DNA of 64,000 nt from an uncultured Lactobacillus sp. (GTDB taxonomy: Bacteria; Bacillota; Bacilli; Lactobacillales; Lactobacillaceae): contig NZ_CARBVX010000002.1 in NCBI RefSeq assembly GCF_948948975.1, forward strand, positions 1 through 64,000, read 5' to 3'. Position 1 is the first letter of the stretch, and every line of letters starts with the position of its first letter. This document shows, one piece after another, positions 27,996 through 36,323 of the stretch. Below the pieces are notes generated by a model that saw nothing but the letters and a program-made list of their open reading frames with translations, did not search any database and was not told where the DNA came from. The translations under genes and the position numbers were made by a program.

Positions 27996-28618
27996 TATTT
28001 ACCTCCCTTCTTTGCTGCTTTAAAAAGAGAGTTGAAAGCTGCAGATAAAGCATTATTACTCAATGCATCTTGTGCAGCCTTGGATTTATTAACTTTCAAA
28101 GCATAATATTGCTGAAGCTGTGCAACCTTACCTCTTTGTTCATCTGGCACCTCACTTAAATTCTTTTGCCGTAAGTCAATAATTCTTTGAATTGGTGTAT
28201 CTTCATTCAGCCCATCAAAAAGAGCACGGAACACACACCAGTGCATTTTTCCGCGCTCTTTGAGTAAATCTATATGATATTGCATTAAAAATGACGCATA
28301 GATAGCGTCAGCATCTTGCCTATATGAATAAAGCTGTTGTGGAGCTACTTGCATCCCGAAATTCATTGAAGAATTAGACTGATATGGTGCTTTAGTAATA
28401 GTTTCATTTATTAGCTTAAAACTACTCTCAAAGAAATCAGGATCTAAAGGTAGTTCCTGGTCTCCAAAAAACAGACCAATAGCTTTCTCTTCCTGGTCAG
28501 ACTCGTCACTCTCTGCTAACTCCAAATACTTAATAACTGTGTCAAAAGCTAAGTTAACGTGATATATCCTGTCGTCAAACTTGATAGCTGATAAAGGCGT
28601 ATCAGTTAGACTAAGCAT
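27995..28618 (-). CDS. Gp15-family tail assembly chaperone
   Basis: 207 residues, immediately before the tape measure (its stop shares a base with the tape-measure start). The sequence fits the bacteriophage Gp15 family (IKFDDRIYHVNLAFDTVIKYLEL, LPLDPDFFES, YRQDADAIYASF). Such proteins assist tape-measure folding and tail assembly. A ribosomal frameshift commonly links the two chaperone ORFs in other phages, but these two are separate genes with a 4-bp gap. Confidence 0.82.
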   Translation of the reverse strand: MLSLTDTPLSAIKFDDRIYHVNLAFDTVIKYLELAESDESDQEEKAIGLFFGDQELPLDPDFFESSFKLINETITKAPYQSNSSMNFGMQVAPQQLYSYRQDADAIYASFLMQYHIDLLKERGKMHWCVFRALFDGLNEDTPIQRIIDLRQKNLSEVPDEQRGKVAQLQQYYALKVNKSKAAQDALSNNALSAAFNSLFKAAKKGGK

Positions 28619-28622
28619 GATT

Positions 28623-29069
28623 TTAAGCCCGCATTGATACGCCTGCAGATACAGTTGAAGGAGTAGACATGTGTTTCAATGCTTTACGCTTCTTTTCTTT
28701 AAGTTCAACTGATTTATTAGCTTCATCATTCAAAGCATTTAAAACGGCTCCTAAGGCATCGGTTGAGTAGTTGTAATACTTGTAAAGGCGTTTACCTTCG
28801 CCATTGCCTAAAAGCTTGTCTAATGCTGAAATTGCAGCATTTTTAACTGAAGTAAAAGTATTTTCTACATCTTTCTTTTGAGTAGCTAATTCTTTATTTT
28901 CAAAGTTAGGATCTTCTAAAGCTTTAAGACCATTCATAACTTCAACAGATGACTTTGCAACAGTCTTTTGGAAGTTATCATCAAATACGATCTTATAAGT
29001 CTTGCCGGCTAATTTAACTTCAACTTTGTTGTCTACTTTAATTCGTTTATCTAAATCAATAACTGACAT
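28623..29069 (-). CDS. phage tail assembly protein
   Basis: 148 residues, between the major tail protein and the Gp15 gene, the place of the first tail assembly chaperone (gpG-like). It opens MSVIDLDKRIKVDNKVEVKLAGKTYKIVFDD, a short beta unit, then helices. Assigned by position and length. Confidence 0.75.
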   Translation of the reverse strand: MSVIDLDKRIKVDNKVEVKLAGKTYKIVFDDNFQKTVAKSSVEVMNGLKALEDPNFENKELATQKKDVENTFTSVKNAAISALDKLLGNGEGKRLYKYYNYSTDALGAVLNALNDEANKSVELKEKKRKALKHMSTPSTVSAGVSMRA

Positions 29070-29079
29070 TGGTTACCTC

Positions 29080-29685
29080 CTAGTTTTGTGCTGGTGTATT
29101 TGCATTATTATTTATTTCTGCCGGAGTTGTTGCAGGTTGCTTGTCATCAACAGATGCAACATATAGCTCTGATTCGTCTTTAGTTAGGGTAAGTTTTCCA
29201 GTAGTTGTCATCGGTCTTCCATTGCAAGCGATTGTCAATGAAAATGTTTGCTGTGCATCTGCGGCACCACCAGTTGCAACAATATTAGTCAAAGTACATG
29301 CTGACATTAGGACATCCCCGTTGTTAATCCATAAAACACGAGTCTTTGTAGCAGATCCGATTGAATACTGTTTGCTTGTAATGTAATCTTGCGCTACATT
29401 TCCTACGAAACGTACACCTTTAACTGCTAATTGTAGGGATTTACCAGTTACTTCAGTTTCATCATAACCACCACCATCATAATATGCGGTTTTTTGGGTT
29501 TTTTCTGGCGTAGACGGAGTAATGTCATTAATTCCATGAGCGACCCATGCCCATTTTCCTGTCGTAATATCAGTTAAATTCTTATAATCGTCAGTAGTAT
29601 CAATGTATAACTTATTAGCAACGTTTAACGCTGCTCCATCGTCTGGGACTTCTGATCCCTTAATTTGAGCTAAATTGTTTGCCAT
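29080..29685 (-). CDS. major tail protein
   Basis: 201 residues, forms the tail tube. Beta-rich with the MANNLAQIKGSEVPDDGAAL opening seen in lactobacillus siphophages, and the GGGYDETEVTGKSLQLAVKG segment of tube proteins. Followed by the two chaperone genes and the tape measure, the standard order. Confidence 0.85.
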   Translation of the reverse strand: MANNLAQIKGSEVPDDGAALNVANKLYIDTTDDYKNLTDITTGKWAWVAHGINDITPSTPEKTQKTAYYDGGGYDETEVTGKSLQLAVKGVRFVGNVAQDYITSKQYSIGSATKTRVLWINNGDVLMSACTLTNIVATGGAADAQQTFSLTIACNGRPMTTTGKLTLTKDESELYVASVDDKQPATTPAEINNNANTPAQN

Positions 29686-29697
29686 TCTTTAATCTCC

Positions 29698-30099
29698 TTA
29701 TTTCGTGTAAACAAAAACAGCAACGTCTAATAAATACGTTACTGTCCCTTGTAAATCTTGTTCTGTCTCACTAGGAGCGCTTGAAACGTCAATTTTGTCA
29801 AAAATGAAGGTATTATCATCACTTTTGATAGCTCCTAGCTTTAAATCATCTAAATACATGCTGATCTTGAATAGGTCATTCTTGATATCTCGGCCACTTT
29901 TGCCACGTTCAGTAATTGCATAGTTATATACCCAATACTCACGACCGCTAAAATCAGTTGAGATTTTGTGTGATCCTTGTTCTGGGACTAGCCCAATGGA
30001 GTTATCAGGTGCTAAATAAGCAATCTTAATTGGCAATCCTGTGCCTTTGATAATTGATTCAGCAAGTGCTTCTTGTAAATCGAATTTAACGTCACTCAT
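29698..30099 (-). CDS. minor capsid / tail terminator protein
   Basis: 133 residues, MSDVKFDLQEALAESIIKGTG, family of minor capsid protein from bacteriophage (tail completion). I start it at ATG 30099, nine bases after a GGAG; the start at 30114 would lack a ribosome site. It overlaps the preceding gene by 8 bases. Caps the tail at the head-proximal end, by position. Confidence 0.8.
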   Translation of the reverse strand: MSDVKFDLQEALAESIIKGTGLPIKIAYLAPDNSIGLVPEQGSHKISTDFSGREYWVYNYAITERGKSGRDIKNDLFKISMYLDDLKLGAIKSDDNTFIFDKIDVSSAPSETEQDLQGTVTYLLDVAVFVYTK

Positions 30100-30463
30100 A
30101 CCATTGTGCTCCATTGATAAATGCTTCTTTAACCATTGCCATCTCCGATAAATTACCCTTAAGCCTTAAGTCCCAACGTCTTGATGTTCCAGGGGTAGTG
30201 TAATTATGTATCCTAAATGGTCCACCGTATTGATTGGTAATAAAACCATAGAATTGTGCTCTAGCATAAGGCTGAACATAATACACGCTAGACCCATCAG
30301 TTGCTACCTTTGAATTTTCTCGCAAATAACCTTCTTTTTTAGGTACATATTTTTCCATTGCTTGATGAGCATCGTTAGCCATAGCCAAACGGCCACGTCT
30401 TAACTGGGTATCATTTAGTTTCTGCTCCAATTTAGCAATATCTACATGTACTTTAATACCCAT
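30092..30463 (-). CDS. HK97 gp10-like minor capsid protein
   Basis: 123 residues: MGIKVHVDIAKLEQKL, MEKYVPKKEGYLRENS and VQPYARAQFYG match the phage minor capsid 2 / HK97-gp10 family, which acts at the head-tail joint. Overlaps the next gene, as usual in this module. Confidence 0.82.
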   Translation of the reverse strand: MGIKVHVDIAKLEQKLNDTQLRRGRLAMANDAHQAMEKYVPKKEGYLRENSKVATDGSSVYYVQPYARAQFYGFITNQYGGPFRIHNYTTPGTSRRWDLRLKGNLSEMAMVKEAFINGAQWYE

Positions 30464-30472
30464 CCTGTCACC

Positions 30473-30823
30473 TCAAATCATTGTTAGCTTATATTGATAG
30501 ATTTCTTTACTAAAAGGCTCGTAGTCTTCGTTTATATTGGTTAGCGTGTATTCTTGACCTTCATACCTAATCTTCGCCTTATCCTCAATATTTTGCTTAG
30601 ATAGTGAAATAAATGGCTCTGATATATCTTTATAAATCATTACAGTACCATTGGCTACAATCTGCCGATCGTTGTTAGTACCTGAATAGATGGTCCGTAA
30701 ATGAACCACGCAATTATTAATCTGAACACCATCATCGTAAGTAGCTTCACCATATAAATCATCTTTAACTTTGCGTTTGATGATAATAGATTGGTTGCAC
30801 ATTGACTTTGGTGGCTTTAACAT
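30473..30823 (-). CDS. minor capsid / head-tail closure protein
   Basis: 116 residues of the putative minor capsid 1 family: SMCNQSIIIKRKVKDDLYG at the start and YEPFSKEIYQYKLTMI at the end. By position it seals the head-tail connector. Its start overlaps the end of the connector gene by 7 bases. Confidence 0.8.
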   Translation of the reverse strand: MLKPPKSMCNQSIIIKRKVKDDLYGEATYDDGVQINNCVVHLRTIYSGTNNDRQIVANGTVMIYKDISEPFISLSKQNIEDKAKIRYEGQEYTLTNINEDYEPFSKEIYQYKLTMI

Positions 30824-31209
30824 GATGAAACACCTCTATAAAGCAAGCCAGTATAGAAAAGATATTCTAATGCTAGATTGTATACACCATTAGTTGCTGA
30901 ATCCGTTGGACTAGTACCTGTTGAGATGCTTGTTCCATCAATTGAGATACTTTTAACGTCTTTTTGGGCCATCTCATATGTACTAGTTGCACCAATATCG
31001 TCCATATACTCAATCTGCAAAGCCAGTGCCTTCTTAAACCAATTAACACGATTTGTATCAGTATCTTCATCAATTGAATTGCGTTCATAGTACATCCCTG
31101 TTAAAGGATTAATCATGTTCTCAGCGGCTTTTTCAAGAGCATCAAAATCAGCATTAGTAGATTTACTTGTTAGTTCTTGAAATTCCTTTTGGCTAAGTAA
31201 TTGCATCAA
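30817..31209 (-). CDS. head-tail connector protein
   Basis: 130 residues, helical, first gene after the capsid fragment, the place of the gp6/gp15-type connector adaptor. FDALEKAAENMINPLTGMYY and YMDDIGATSTYEMAQKDVKS are typical of this group in lactobacillus phages. Confidence 0.75.
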   Translation of the reverse strand: MMQLLSQKEFQELTSKSTNADFDALEKAAENMINPLTGMYYERNSIDEDTDTNRVNWFKKALALQIEYMDDIGATSTYEMAQKDVKSISIDGTSISTGTSPTDSATNGVYNLALEYLFYTGLLYRGVSSC

Positions 31210-31224
31210 GAACCCTCCTAATCA

Positions 31225-31866
31225 TTAATTGTTTTTGGCGTCGCCTGGTTTTTCTGCTGAAGTATCAGCAGGCACAAATAACGGATCAAGCTGGAATTTG
31301 TATTGAACTAAGCGCACATTGCGTACATCCATTCCCTCTGGTAATGTCCATGCCGCTTTCTTTTTAAAGTCGTCTGGAGTTGGAAAGTTAGGCTTGTCTG
31401 GCACAAAAGCTGGATCAATGGAAATACCTGCTGGATGGATACAGCCAACACGCTTTTGAACAACACTTTCACGACCACCTTGTTTAAGTGGCTCGTCTAC
31501 TACTTTTGTGCCGTAGAGTTGACTAGAGTAACGAACAGCACCAGTTCCAAATAAGTAAGCTACTGATGTGGATTTGCTACCTGATTTTTCTACTGGGATA
31601 GCATCATCAATAACTACTTGCTTACCGTTGTACACATTAATTGGATTGCCACCATTTGAAGGTTGAATAGTATCAATTAAGTTTTGTGATTTCATCATTG
31701 CATAAGTTGCAGAGTTAACAGAAATACCAGTTAATAAGCTTTCTGGTTGATCTCCCATTAATCCAAGAGCAGCAATAAATCCTTTTGCACTAAATTCAGC
31801 ATTATCAATCGAAGAATTATCAAGCACGGTAAAGCCTCTGTCATAAACTTTTTTTATCCTTACCAT
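31225..31866 (-). pseudogene. major capsid protein, N-terminally truncated
   Basis: 213 residues that read like the C-terminal two thirds of a major capsid protein (LLTGISVNSATYAMMKSQNL, VYNGKQVVIDDAIPV, YLFGTGAVRYSS, DEPLKQGGRESVV, RVGCIHPAGISIDP). The first 100 or so residues of the normal protein are missing. In their place are an AGGTGA ribosome site and the residues MVRIKK from whatever followed the ERF gene, so the deletion created a translatable fusion. The stop of the ERF gene is nine bases upstream. It is unlikely to form capsids. Confidence 0.75.
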
Positions 31867-31875
31867 TGCTATCAC

Positions 31876-32661
31876 CTAAAATAATTTATCTACTTCAGGA
31901 TCATCTTTAGATGCTACTTTCTTATCTTCAAATGGATCCTTCTTAGTTTGCTGAATTTTGTTAAGAGCAGCTTGTTTCTCTTTGTTTTCGTGTTTTACCG
32001 GATTTTTCTTTTTGAAAAGCTGAGCGATCTGATGGACAGCTTGTGCGTCTTCTGGTGTATGCGGTTCTTTAAGCCAATTTTGTGCATCTTTAACACCTTC
32101 CTTAGCTTCTTGGTATAAATCGTATAAATTGACTTTAATGCCGTTGTAGTAAACCTTGTAATCTTCAAGTTCTTTTTTAGTTAAAACTTTAGGTTCATAA
32201 ATAGTTTTCTGGTCTTCTGCATCGTCATCATCATCTGCAGCAATTCCAAATGCCCCACTAAGTGAATACCTCTTAGCATAGCTGATAAGACTAGCTGTTG
32301 CCTGCGCATCATATGCCTTACCATTTTGAAAAGTAATTTTGTTAGTTTTAACAGTAAATCCTGAAGAATCAACTAAGAGAGTTTGAACACCAACTGAAGT
32401 ATTAGTGGTTTCGATATCAAATAAGTAACTAAAGGTTACGTTACCATCTTTATCTTTAGCTTTTTTGATTCCTTCCATTACTGCACTGTCAACATCTGCT
32501 AAATCAGCATATTTATACGTATAGGTATAAGGTTTACCTTGCTTTGTAGTACCTGATACAGTAACTGTGTGGCTTCGCTGTGGCTGTGCAATATTGGCCT
32601 TAACTTGGGCGTAATGCATTGCCCACTTACCTCTATCTTCTTCTCTTCCATAGATTTCCAT
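31876..32661 (-). CDS. ERF-family single-strand annealing protein
   Basis: 261 residues of the ERF recombinase family, which anneals single-stranded DNA during phage recombination. WAMHYAQVKANIA at the start, KYADLADVDSAVMEGIKK, then the AYDAQATASLISYAKRYSLSGAFGIAADDDDDAE signature. The C-terminal 90 residues are charged linker and a tail ending DKLF, like single-strand-binding-protein docking tails. It is the last early gene before the deletion junction. Confidence 0.9.
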   Translation of the reverse strand: MEIYGREEDRGKWAMHYAQVKANIAQPQRSHTVTVSGTTKQGKPYTYTYKYADLADVDSAVMEGIKKAKDKDGNVTFSYLFDIETTNTSVGVQTLLVDSSGFTVKTNKITFQNGKAYDAQATASLISYAKRYSLSGAFGIAADDDDDAEDQKTIYEPKVLTKKELEDYKVYYNGIKVNLYDLYQEAKEGVKDAQNWLKEPHTPEDAQAVHQIAQLFKKKNPVKHENKEKQAALNKIQQTKKDPFEDKKVASKDDPEVDKLF

Positions 32662-32662
32662 C

Positions 32663-33538
32663 TTAGTTCACCTTCTCATAGCTAATACCCCAGTCTTTAA
32701 TGAAACTAGACAGGGCTGTTAGCTGTTCTTTAGTACCGGTAAGTTTAAGCGTGACACTATGCACCTTATCAACTACTTCGCCAGTTTTGGCATCAACATA
32801 CTTGTCACCTTGCTGTTCAAGCGCCTCAATAGCCTTCTTACGGTTCTCTTCTTGCTGCTTGGCTTGCTTGATTAGATATTCATGATCGTTATCCATCTGT
32901 GTCAGCACGTCAGGTAAAGATTTATAATCAAGCATCTGTAAATAGGGGCTTGCGGTCATAGCGGGCTTAGTATATTCATTAGCCTTATTAGCAATAACTT
33001 GCTCAGCTTCTTTTCTAGCTTTTTGTTTTTCGACAATTGCTTCAAATTGCTGTCTGGCATCTTCTTCGATGGTTGTCCAACTAGTGGTCTTGTTATCCCA
33101 TTTATCTTGGTAGTCAAGCTCTTGTAAGGCCACACCGTATTCTTTTGCTAATTTGCCTAATCGAAGTAAGTTTTGCTGATGCTTGTCCTTACGGGCCTGA
33201 TCATCAAAAGTTTTAAGTCCCTCACTAAGATGGTCAACTACACCCTTAATCTTTAGATCAAGCCCTTTTACTTTTGTATTAAATTCAGTAATTTGTTGAC
33301 TACTCTCTTTAACAATTACTTTGCGGCGGTCACTTAAAGCTCGTCTAATTCGATTAAGCTCAGCTCTAGTCTTCTTATCGTAAGGATAAGATTCTGCAGT
33401 TACTACATACTTATCCCAATCCTTGGTCATTGCATCAACTTTGGCGTCTAAAGCTGGATAGCCCTGGAAGTCTATTTCTGCCTTTTTGTAGCTAATAGGG
33501 AAATCTTCGTTTTCAAATCTAATTAATTCTTTTGTCAT
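32663..33538 (-). CDS. DUF1351 phage protein
   Basis: 291 residues with a long central coiled coil, DUF1351 family, regularly next to ERF or RecT genes in Gram-positive phages. The end (VHSVTLKLTGTKEQLTALSSFIKDWGISYEKV) is the conserved C-terminal motif. Probably a recombination partner; the biochemical role is unknown. Stop and ERF start are 1 bp apart. Confidence 0.82.
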   Translation of the reverse strand: MTKELIRFENEDFPISYKKAEIDFQGYPALDAKVDAMTKDWDKYVVTAESYPYDKKTRAELNRIRRALSDRRKVIVKESSQQITEFNTKVKGLDLKIKGVVDHLSEGLKTFDDQARKDKHQQNLLRLGKLAKEYGVALQELDYQDKWDNKTTSWTTIEEDARQQFEAIVEKQKARKEAEQVIANKANEYTKPAMTASPYLQMLDYKSLPDVLTQMDNDHEYLIKQAKQQEENRKKAIEALEQQGDKYVDAKTGEVVDKVHSVTLKLTGTKEQLTALSSFIKDWGISYEKVN

Positions 33539-33566
33539 CTTTTTGCTCCATATTGTTAGAATTCTG

Positions 33567-33728
33567 CTAGAATAAAGTTAGTTGTTTTGTAGACTCACTG
33601 GTTGTACAGTGGGTCTTTTCTTTTGCTCTCTCAAATGCTAATTCGTACTCATCTTGTCTTTGGTCGGTGGCTAAATAGTTGATAGCATTTGAAGCAAGCA
33701 CTAATCTTTCCTGTAATTTCGACATCAT
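33567..33728 (-). CDS. small phage early protein, 53 aa
   Basis: Too short for most gene callers. Starts ATGATG at 33728 after a strong GGGAGGTG, encodes MMSKLQERLVLASNAINYLA and ends QLTLF. Amphipathic helix with no known family. Lies in the early leftward transcript between DUF1351 and the next small gene. Confidence 0.6.
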   Translation of the reverse strand: MMSKLQERLVLASNAINYLATDQRQDEYELAFERAKEKTHCTTSESTKQLTLF

Positions 33729-33737
33729 CGCACCTCC

Positions 33738-33893
33738 CTAAATATTAGGAAAAATTACGTTGTACATTAGTAGGTATGCTACTGCTATTAAGGTGCAGGT
33801 AGCTCCTAGCGTCATAATTTCGGTTTCACGTTCCGTAAAACGTGTTCCTAAGAATCTATTGATATTTTGGTTAATCCATTTTCTAAAAGTCAT
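33738..33893 (-). CDS. small phage membrane protein, 51 aa
   Basis: ATG at 33893 after AGAGGTG. It encodes a basic N-terminus (MTFRKWINQNINRFLGTRFT) followed by one membrane helix (MTLGATCTLIAVAYLLMYNV). Unknown function, one of the tiny early genes common in temperate phages. Confidence 0.6.
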   Translation of the reverse strand: MTFRKWINQNINRFLGTRFTERETEIMTLGATCTLIAVAYLLMYNVIFPNI

Positions 33894-33895
33894 AA

Positions 33896-34153
33896 TTAGA
33901 CACCTCTATAAAAACTATTTTTTTGCCTCATTGATTGAGTTCCTAATTTCTTTTCAAGTTCTTTCTTGCTTTTCCATTTAAGAAATTCTTTCCACCGTTC
34001 CAAAATAAACATTGGCTTGTGACCATCTAAAATAATTGCATCTGCATATGGAGAAACTAAGCACTCGTTGCGTCTTATATAAAATGTTGCTTGCTTATAG
34101 TGAAATTTTTCCATTAATTCATCTCTAGTTAGCCATGTTTCTTCTTTGCTCAT
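33896..34153 (-). CDS. DUF771-like phage DNA-binding protein
   Basis: 85 residues, a helix-turn-helix of the DUF771/excisionase-like kind (EETWLTRDELMEKFHYKQATFYIRRNE). ATG 34153 is preceded by AGGGGT; the longer frame from 34207 has no ribosome site and overlaps the upstream gene. Probably an early regulatory protein. Its start overlaps the preceding stop by four bases. Confidence 0.7.
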   Translation of the reverse strand: MSKEETWLTRDELMEKFHYKQATFYIRRNECLVSPYADAIILDGHKPMFILERWKEFLKWKSKKELEKKLGTQSMRQKNSFYRGV

Positions 34154-34506
34154 TTTAAATACCCCTGCTTTCTTAATTCTTGAATTGTCAGCAATTCCCC
34201 GTCGCATGCTCTTTCTACTAGGTTTTGACTTGCTGATAAATCGTTATAAAACTTATCTTCAAATAGAATTGGAATATAAATTATTCCAAGTGGTGTAAGT
34301 ACAGTTGCTTGATCGTTAATCATGCTTTCGGTAGCTGGATTCCAAACACTGGTTGTCTTAATGCCCACCCAGCCAGTGTCTACACCTTTGCCGGTTGCTT
34401 GAAAATTACCATCAATCAAACCTAACTTTTGAAGTCTGCTAATAATTTCATGTTTGCTTTTTCCTATATCTGATAGGAACAAATAGCTAATATCTAATGG
34501 TTGCAT
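34150..34506 (-). CDS. phage protein of unknown function
   Basis: 118 residues, MQPLDISYLFLSDIGKSKHEII. A helical N-terminus with a possible winged-helix shape (KHEIISRLQKLGLIDGNF) is followed by a beta-rich part. Not recognised. It is co-transcribed between the antirepressor remnant and the DUF771-like gene. Confidence 0.6.
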   Translation of the reverse strand: MQPLDISYLFLSDIGKSKHEIISRLQKLGLIDGNFQATGKGVDTGWVGIKTTSVWNPATESMINDQATVLTPLGIIYIPILFEDKFYNDLSASQNLVERACDGELLTIQELRKQGYLK

Positions 34507-34517
34507 TTCTTTGTCTC

Positions 34518-34697
34518 CTACACATTAAACGTGGTTACCATTACTTCTTGATACGCATCATCAAATTGACCACGTAGTGCTTTGTTAATGATGTGTTTCT
34601 GTCCTTTAGGTGTTACCCACACTTGTGAATATGGACGGTCGTCTCTAGTAATTCCGTGCGTAATTCTGAAATATCCTCTTTTAACTTTGTCAGTCAT
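34518..34697 (-). pseudogene. antirepressor C-terminal (KilAC-like) piece
   Basis: 59 residues from ATG 34697 in exactly the same frame as the antirepressor gene upstream, separated from it by one TGA (34707-34709) and three sense codons. The sequence MTDKVKRGYFRITHGI and VTPKGQKHIINKAL is the end of a KilAC domain, so this is the tail of the neighbouring gene. Without TGA the product would be 260 residues. Confidence 0.65.
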
Positions 34698-34706
34698 TGG
34701 TAAATT

Positions 34707-35300
34707 TCATGTATTTCGTTGATGAGACAAGTACTTAACATTTCTCAGTAATTGAAATAGTTGGTTACGTCCGATTACAAATCCGTTTTGAGTTAAGATT
34801 TCAGCTAATTCACTTATTGAAATTGCGTGGTGGCTATATCTGATAGCCTTTGCGAATACAACATCGTTAGCATCTTTAGCAATCTTTTCTGCTTGTTTAG
34901 CATTTTTATCTTCAAGTAGTTTGTTCTTATGTTCTAGCAGTTGCACTTTACTGTTTTGAATTGCTAGAGCACGTTGAACGATCATGTCTGGATTATTCCA
35001 GTTCTTTTCAACTCGAATTAAATACTCCCGATATTCTTTACCCTTTTTAGTTCTACTTAAAAGACAAAGCTGCTTAGCCATATCAATAGTGAGAGCATAG
35101 TCTTGAATTCGCTTTGTACCGCCGTTTGGCATGTCCGTAACTGTAGTTACGCTCATAAAATCTGACCCTAATTCAAAGTCTTTAAAGTTTTGATCTACCC
35201 ACTTACTAAAACGGGTCGTGAGTTCTAATCCTTTATGTAACTCTCTAGCACTTACTAGTTGCTGATCGTTTTCTACCTTGATTTTTATCAAATTTTCCAT
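34707..35300 (-). CDS. phage antirepressor, AntA/AntB type, ended early by in-frame TGA
   Basis: 197 residues. The N-terminal AntA/AntB domain (LVSARELHKGLELTTRFSKW, SDFMSVTTVTDMPNGG) is followed by a coiled coil and the first part of a KilAC domain (ISISELAEILTQNGFVIGRN). The reading continues in frame after a single TGA, with the rest of the domain at 34518-34697. A one-base change from TGG (Trp) is the simple explanation. Start supported by AAAGGAGAG. In phages of this type the protein interferes with CI to favour lysis. Confidence 0.82.
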   Translation of the reverse strand: MENLIKIKVENDQQLVSARELHKGLELTTRFSKWVDQNFKDFELGSDFMSVTTVTDMPNGGTKRIQDYALTIDMAKQLCLLSRTKKGKEYREYLIRVEKNWNNPDMIVQRALAIQNSKVQLLEHKNKLLEDKNAKQAEKIAKDANDVVFAKAIRYSHHAISISELAEILTQNGFVIGRNQLFQLLRNVKYLSHQRNT

Positions 35301-35311
35301 ATTCTCTCCTT

Positions 35312-35539
35312 TTATCGTTCTTTATTATGAACGTCTTTTGCAAAAAAAAGCGAAATTTGTTTCTTTTTGAATCCTAAGACCTTTAAGATTTTTACAAACT
35401 CTTCCATGCCGATATCACGCTCACCGTTTTCCTTTCTCCAATAGGCATTAGTACTAATACCTATTTGATGTGCCATTTCAGCTTGTGTGATTCCGCGTGC
35501 TACTCTTTCACCTTTTAAACGCTTTAGATCAAACTTCAT
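35312..35539 (-). CDS. Cro-like XRE-family repressor
   Basis: 75 residues. Helix-turn-helix GITQAEMAHQIGISTNAYWRKENGERD, the usual short Cro of the lysis side, divergent from cI. Start ATG 35539, with GAGGTGAG just upstream. First gene of the leftward early transcript. Confidence 0.82.
   Translation of the reverse strand: MKFDLKRLKGERVARGITQAEMAHQIGISTNAYWRKENGERDIGMEEFVKILKVLGFKKKQISLFFAKDVHNKER
35316..35333. promoter_or_regulatory. operator-like palindrome at the 3' end of cro
   Basis: CGTTC-N8-GAACG, matching the half sites of the palindrome at 35560-35575. It lies between cro and the antirepressor gene. A similar GTTC/GAAC pair (N9) survives in the remnant at 40510-40526. Confidence 0.4.
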
Positions 35540-35559
35540 CAACTCACCTCAGTTCTATC

Positions 35560-35575
35560 GTTCTCTTTAGTGAAC
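35560..35575. promoter_or_regulatory. operator-like palindrome upstream of cro
   Basis: GTTC-N8-GAAC in the cro-cI spacer, 20 bp before the cro start. Shares half sites with 35316-35333. Likely bound by Cro or CI; inference from position and repetition. Confidence 0.4.
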
Positions 35576-35601
35576 AACTATATATTAGCCCTGTTGTTTT
35601 C

Positions 35602-35674
35602 TTTTGTCAACATAAAATATAAAAAAGAATAAAAAATGTATTTTTTTGTCAACATTTGCGGTATCCTATATATA
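35602..35674. promoter_or_regulatory. cI promoter and paired direct repeats
   Basis: TTTTGTCAACAT occurs twice, at 35602-35613 and 35644-35655, 42 bp apart start to start (four helical turns). The second copy contains TTGTCA (35646-35651), 17 bp before TATATA (35669-35674), a good promoter for cI. Overlap of repeat and -35 box suggests autoregulation. Confidence 0.5.
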
Positions 35675-35690
35675 GGAATGAGGTAAAATC

Positions 35691-36299
35691 ATGCGTAACA
35701 GTGAAGAAATTATTAATTATTTAAACAAACTCAGGCAAGAACAAGACGTGTCAATTAGCGAATTAGCTCGTCGTGTTGGTATGGCTAAATCTGGTGTATC
35801 TAGATATTTTAATCATACTCGAGAATTTCCCATTAATAGAGCCCCGGCTTTTGCTAAGGCGTTACATGTAAATACAGAAGATCTACTAGGCATAGAGCCA
35901 ATTACCAAAGATAAGCCAAGAATGATTCCACTGATAGGAACGATTGCGATGGGAGAACCGATTACTGCAGAACAAAATATAGAAAAATATATACCAGAAT
36001 ATATGATGGATAGATATATGGATGACACGCTCTTTGCTTTAAGATGTAAGGGAAAAAGCATGACTCCCCTTATTCCTGATGGTGCGATTGCAATTATTAA
36101 GCAGCAACCCGATGTTGAAGATGGTGAGATTGCTGCTGTATTGATTAATGGAGAAGCAACGTTAAAAAAAGTATTGCATGTTGGAGATACGGTAGTGTTA
36201 AGACCGGCTAATCCGGACTTTAATGATATCGTTCTAGATAAGGATCATCCGGGAATCATTTTAGGCAAAGTGATTAAGTATGAAGTGAATTTTGATTAG
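35691..36299 (+). CDS. CI-like prophage repressor with S24 peptidase domain
   Basis: 202 residues. N-terminal XRE helix-turn-helix (about 15-60, ISELARRVGMAKSGVSRYFN). The LexA-type self-cleaving C-terminal domain has the catalytic Ser in RCKGKSMTP and the Lys in GEATLKKV. The cleavage region is IGTIAMGEPI. It maintains lysogeny and should be inactivated after RecA activation. The 3' end of a second copy survives at 40536-40636. Confidence 0.92.
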   Translation: MRNSEEIINYLNKLRQEQDVSISELARRVGMAKSGVSRYFNHTREFPINRAPAFAKALHVNTEDLLGIEPITKDKPRMIPLIGTIAMGEPITAEQNIEKYIPEYMMDRYMDDTLFALRCKGKSMTPLIPDGAIAIIKQQPDVEDGEIAAVLINGEATLKKVLHVGDTVVLRPANPDFNDIVLDKDHPGIILGKVIKYEVNFD

Positions 36300-36323
36300 A
36301 TAAGTATAGCGGAGGAAGAAAAA

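Noticed and set aside
27995-29069. Programmed frameshift between the two tail chaperone genes
   Set aside because: They have separate starts, stops and ribosome sites with a 4-bp gap; no slippery site was noticed at the end of the first.
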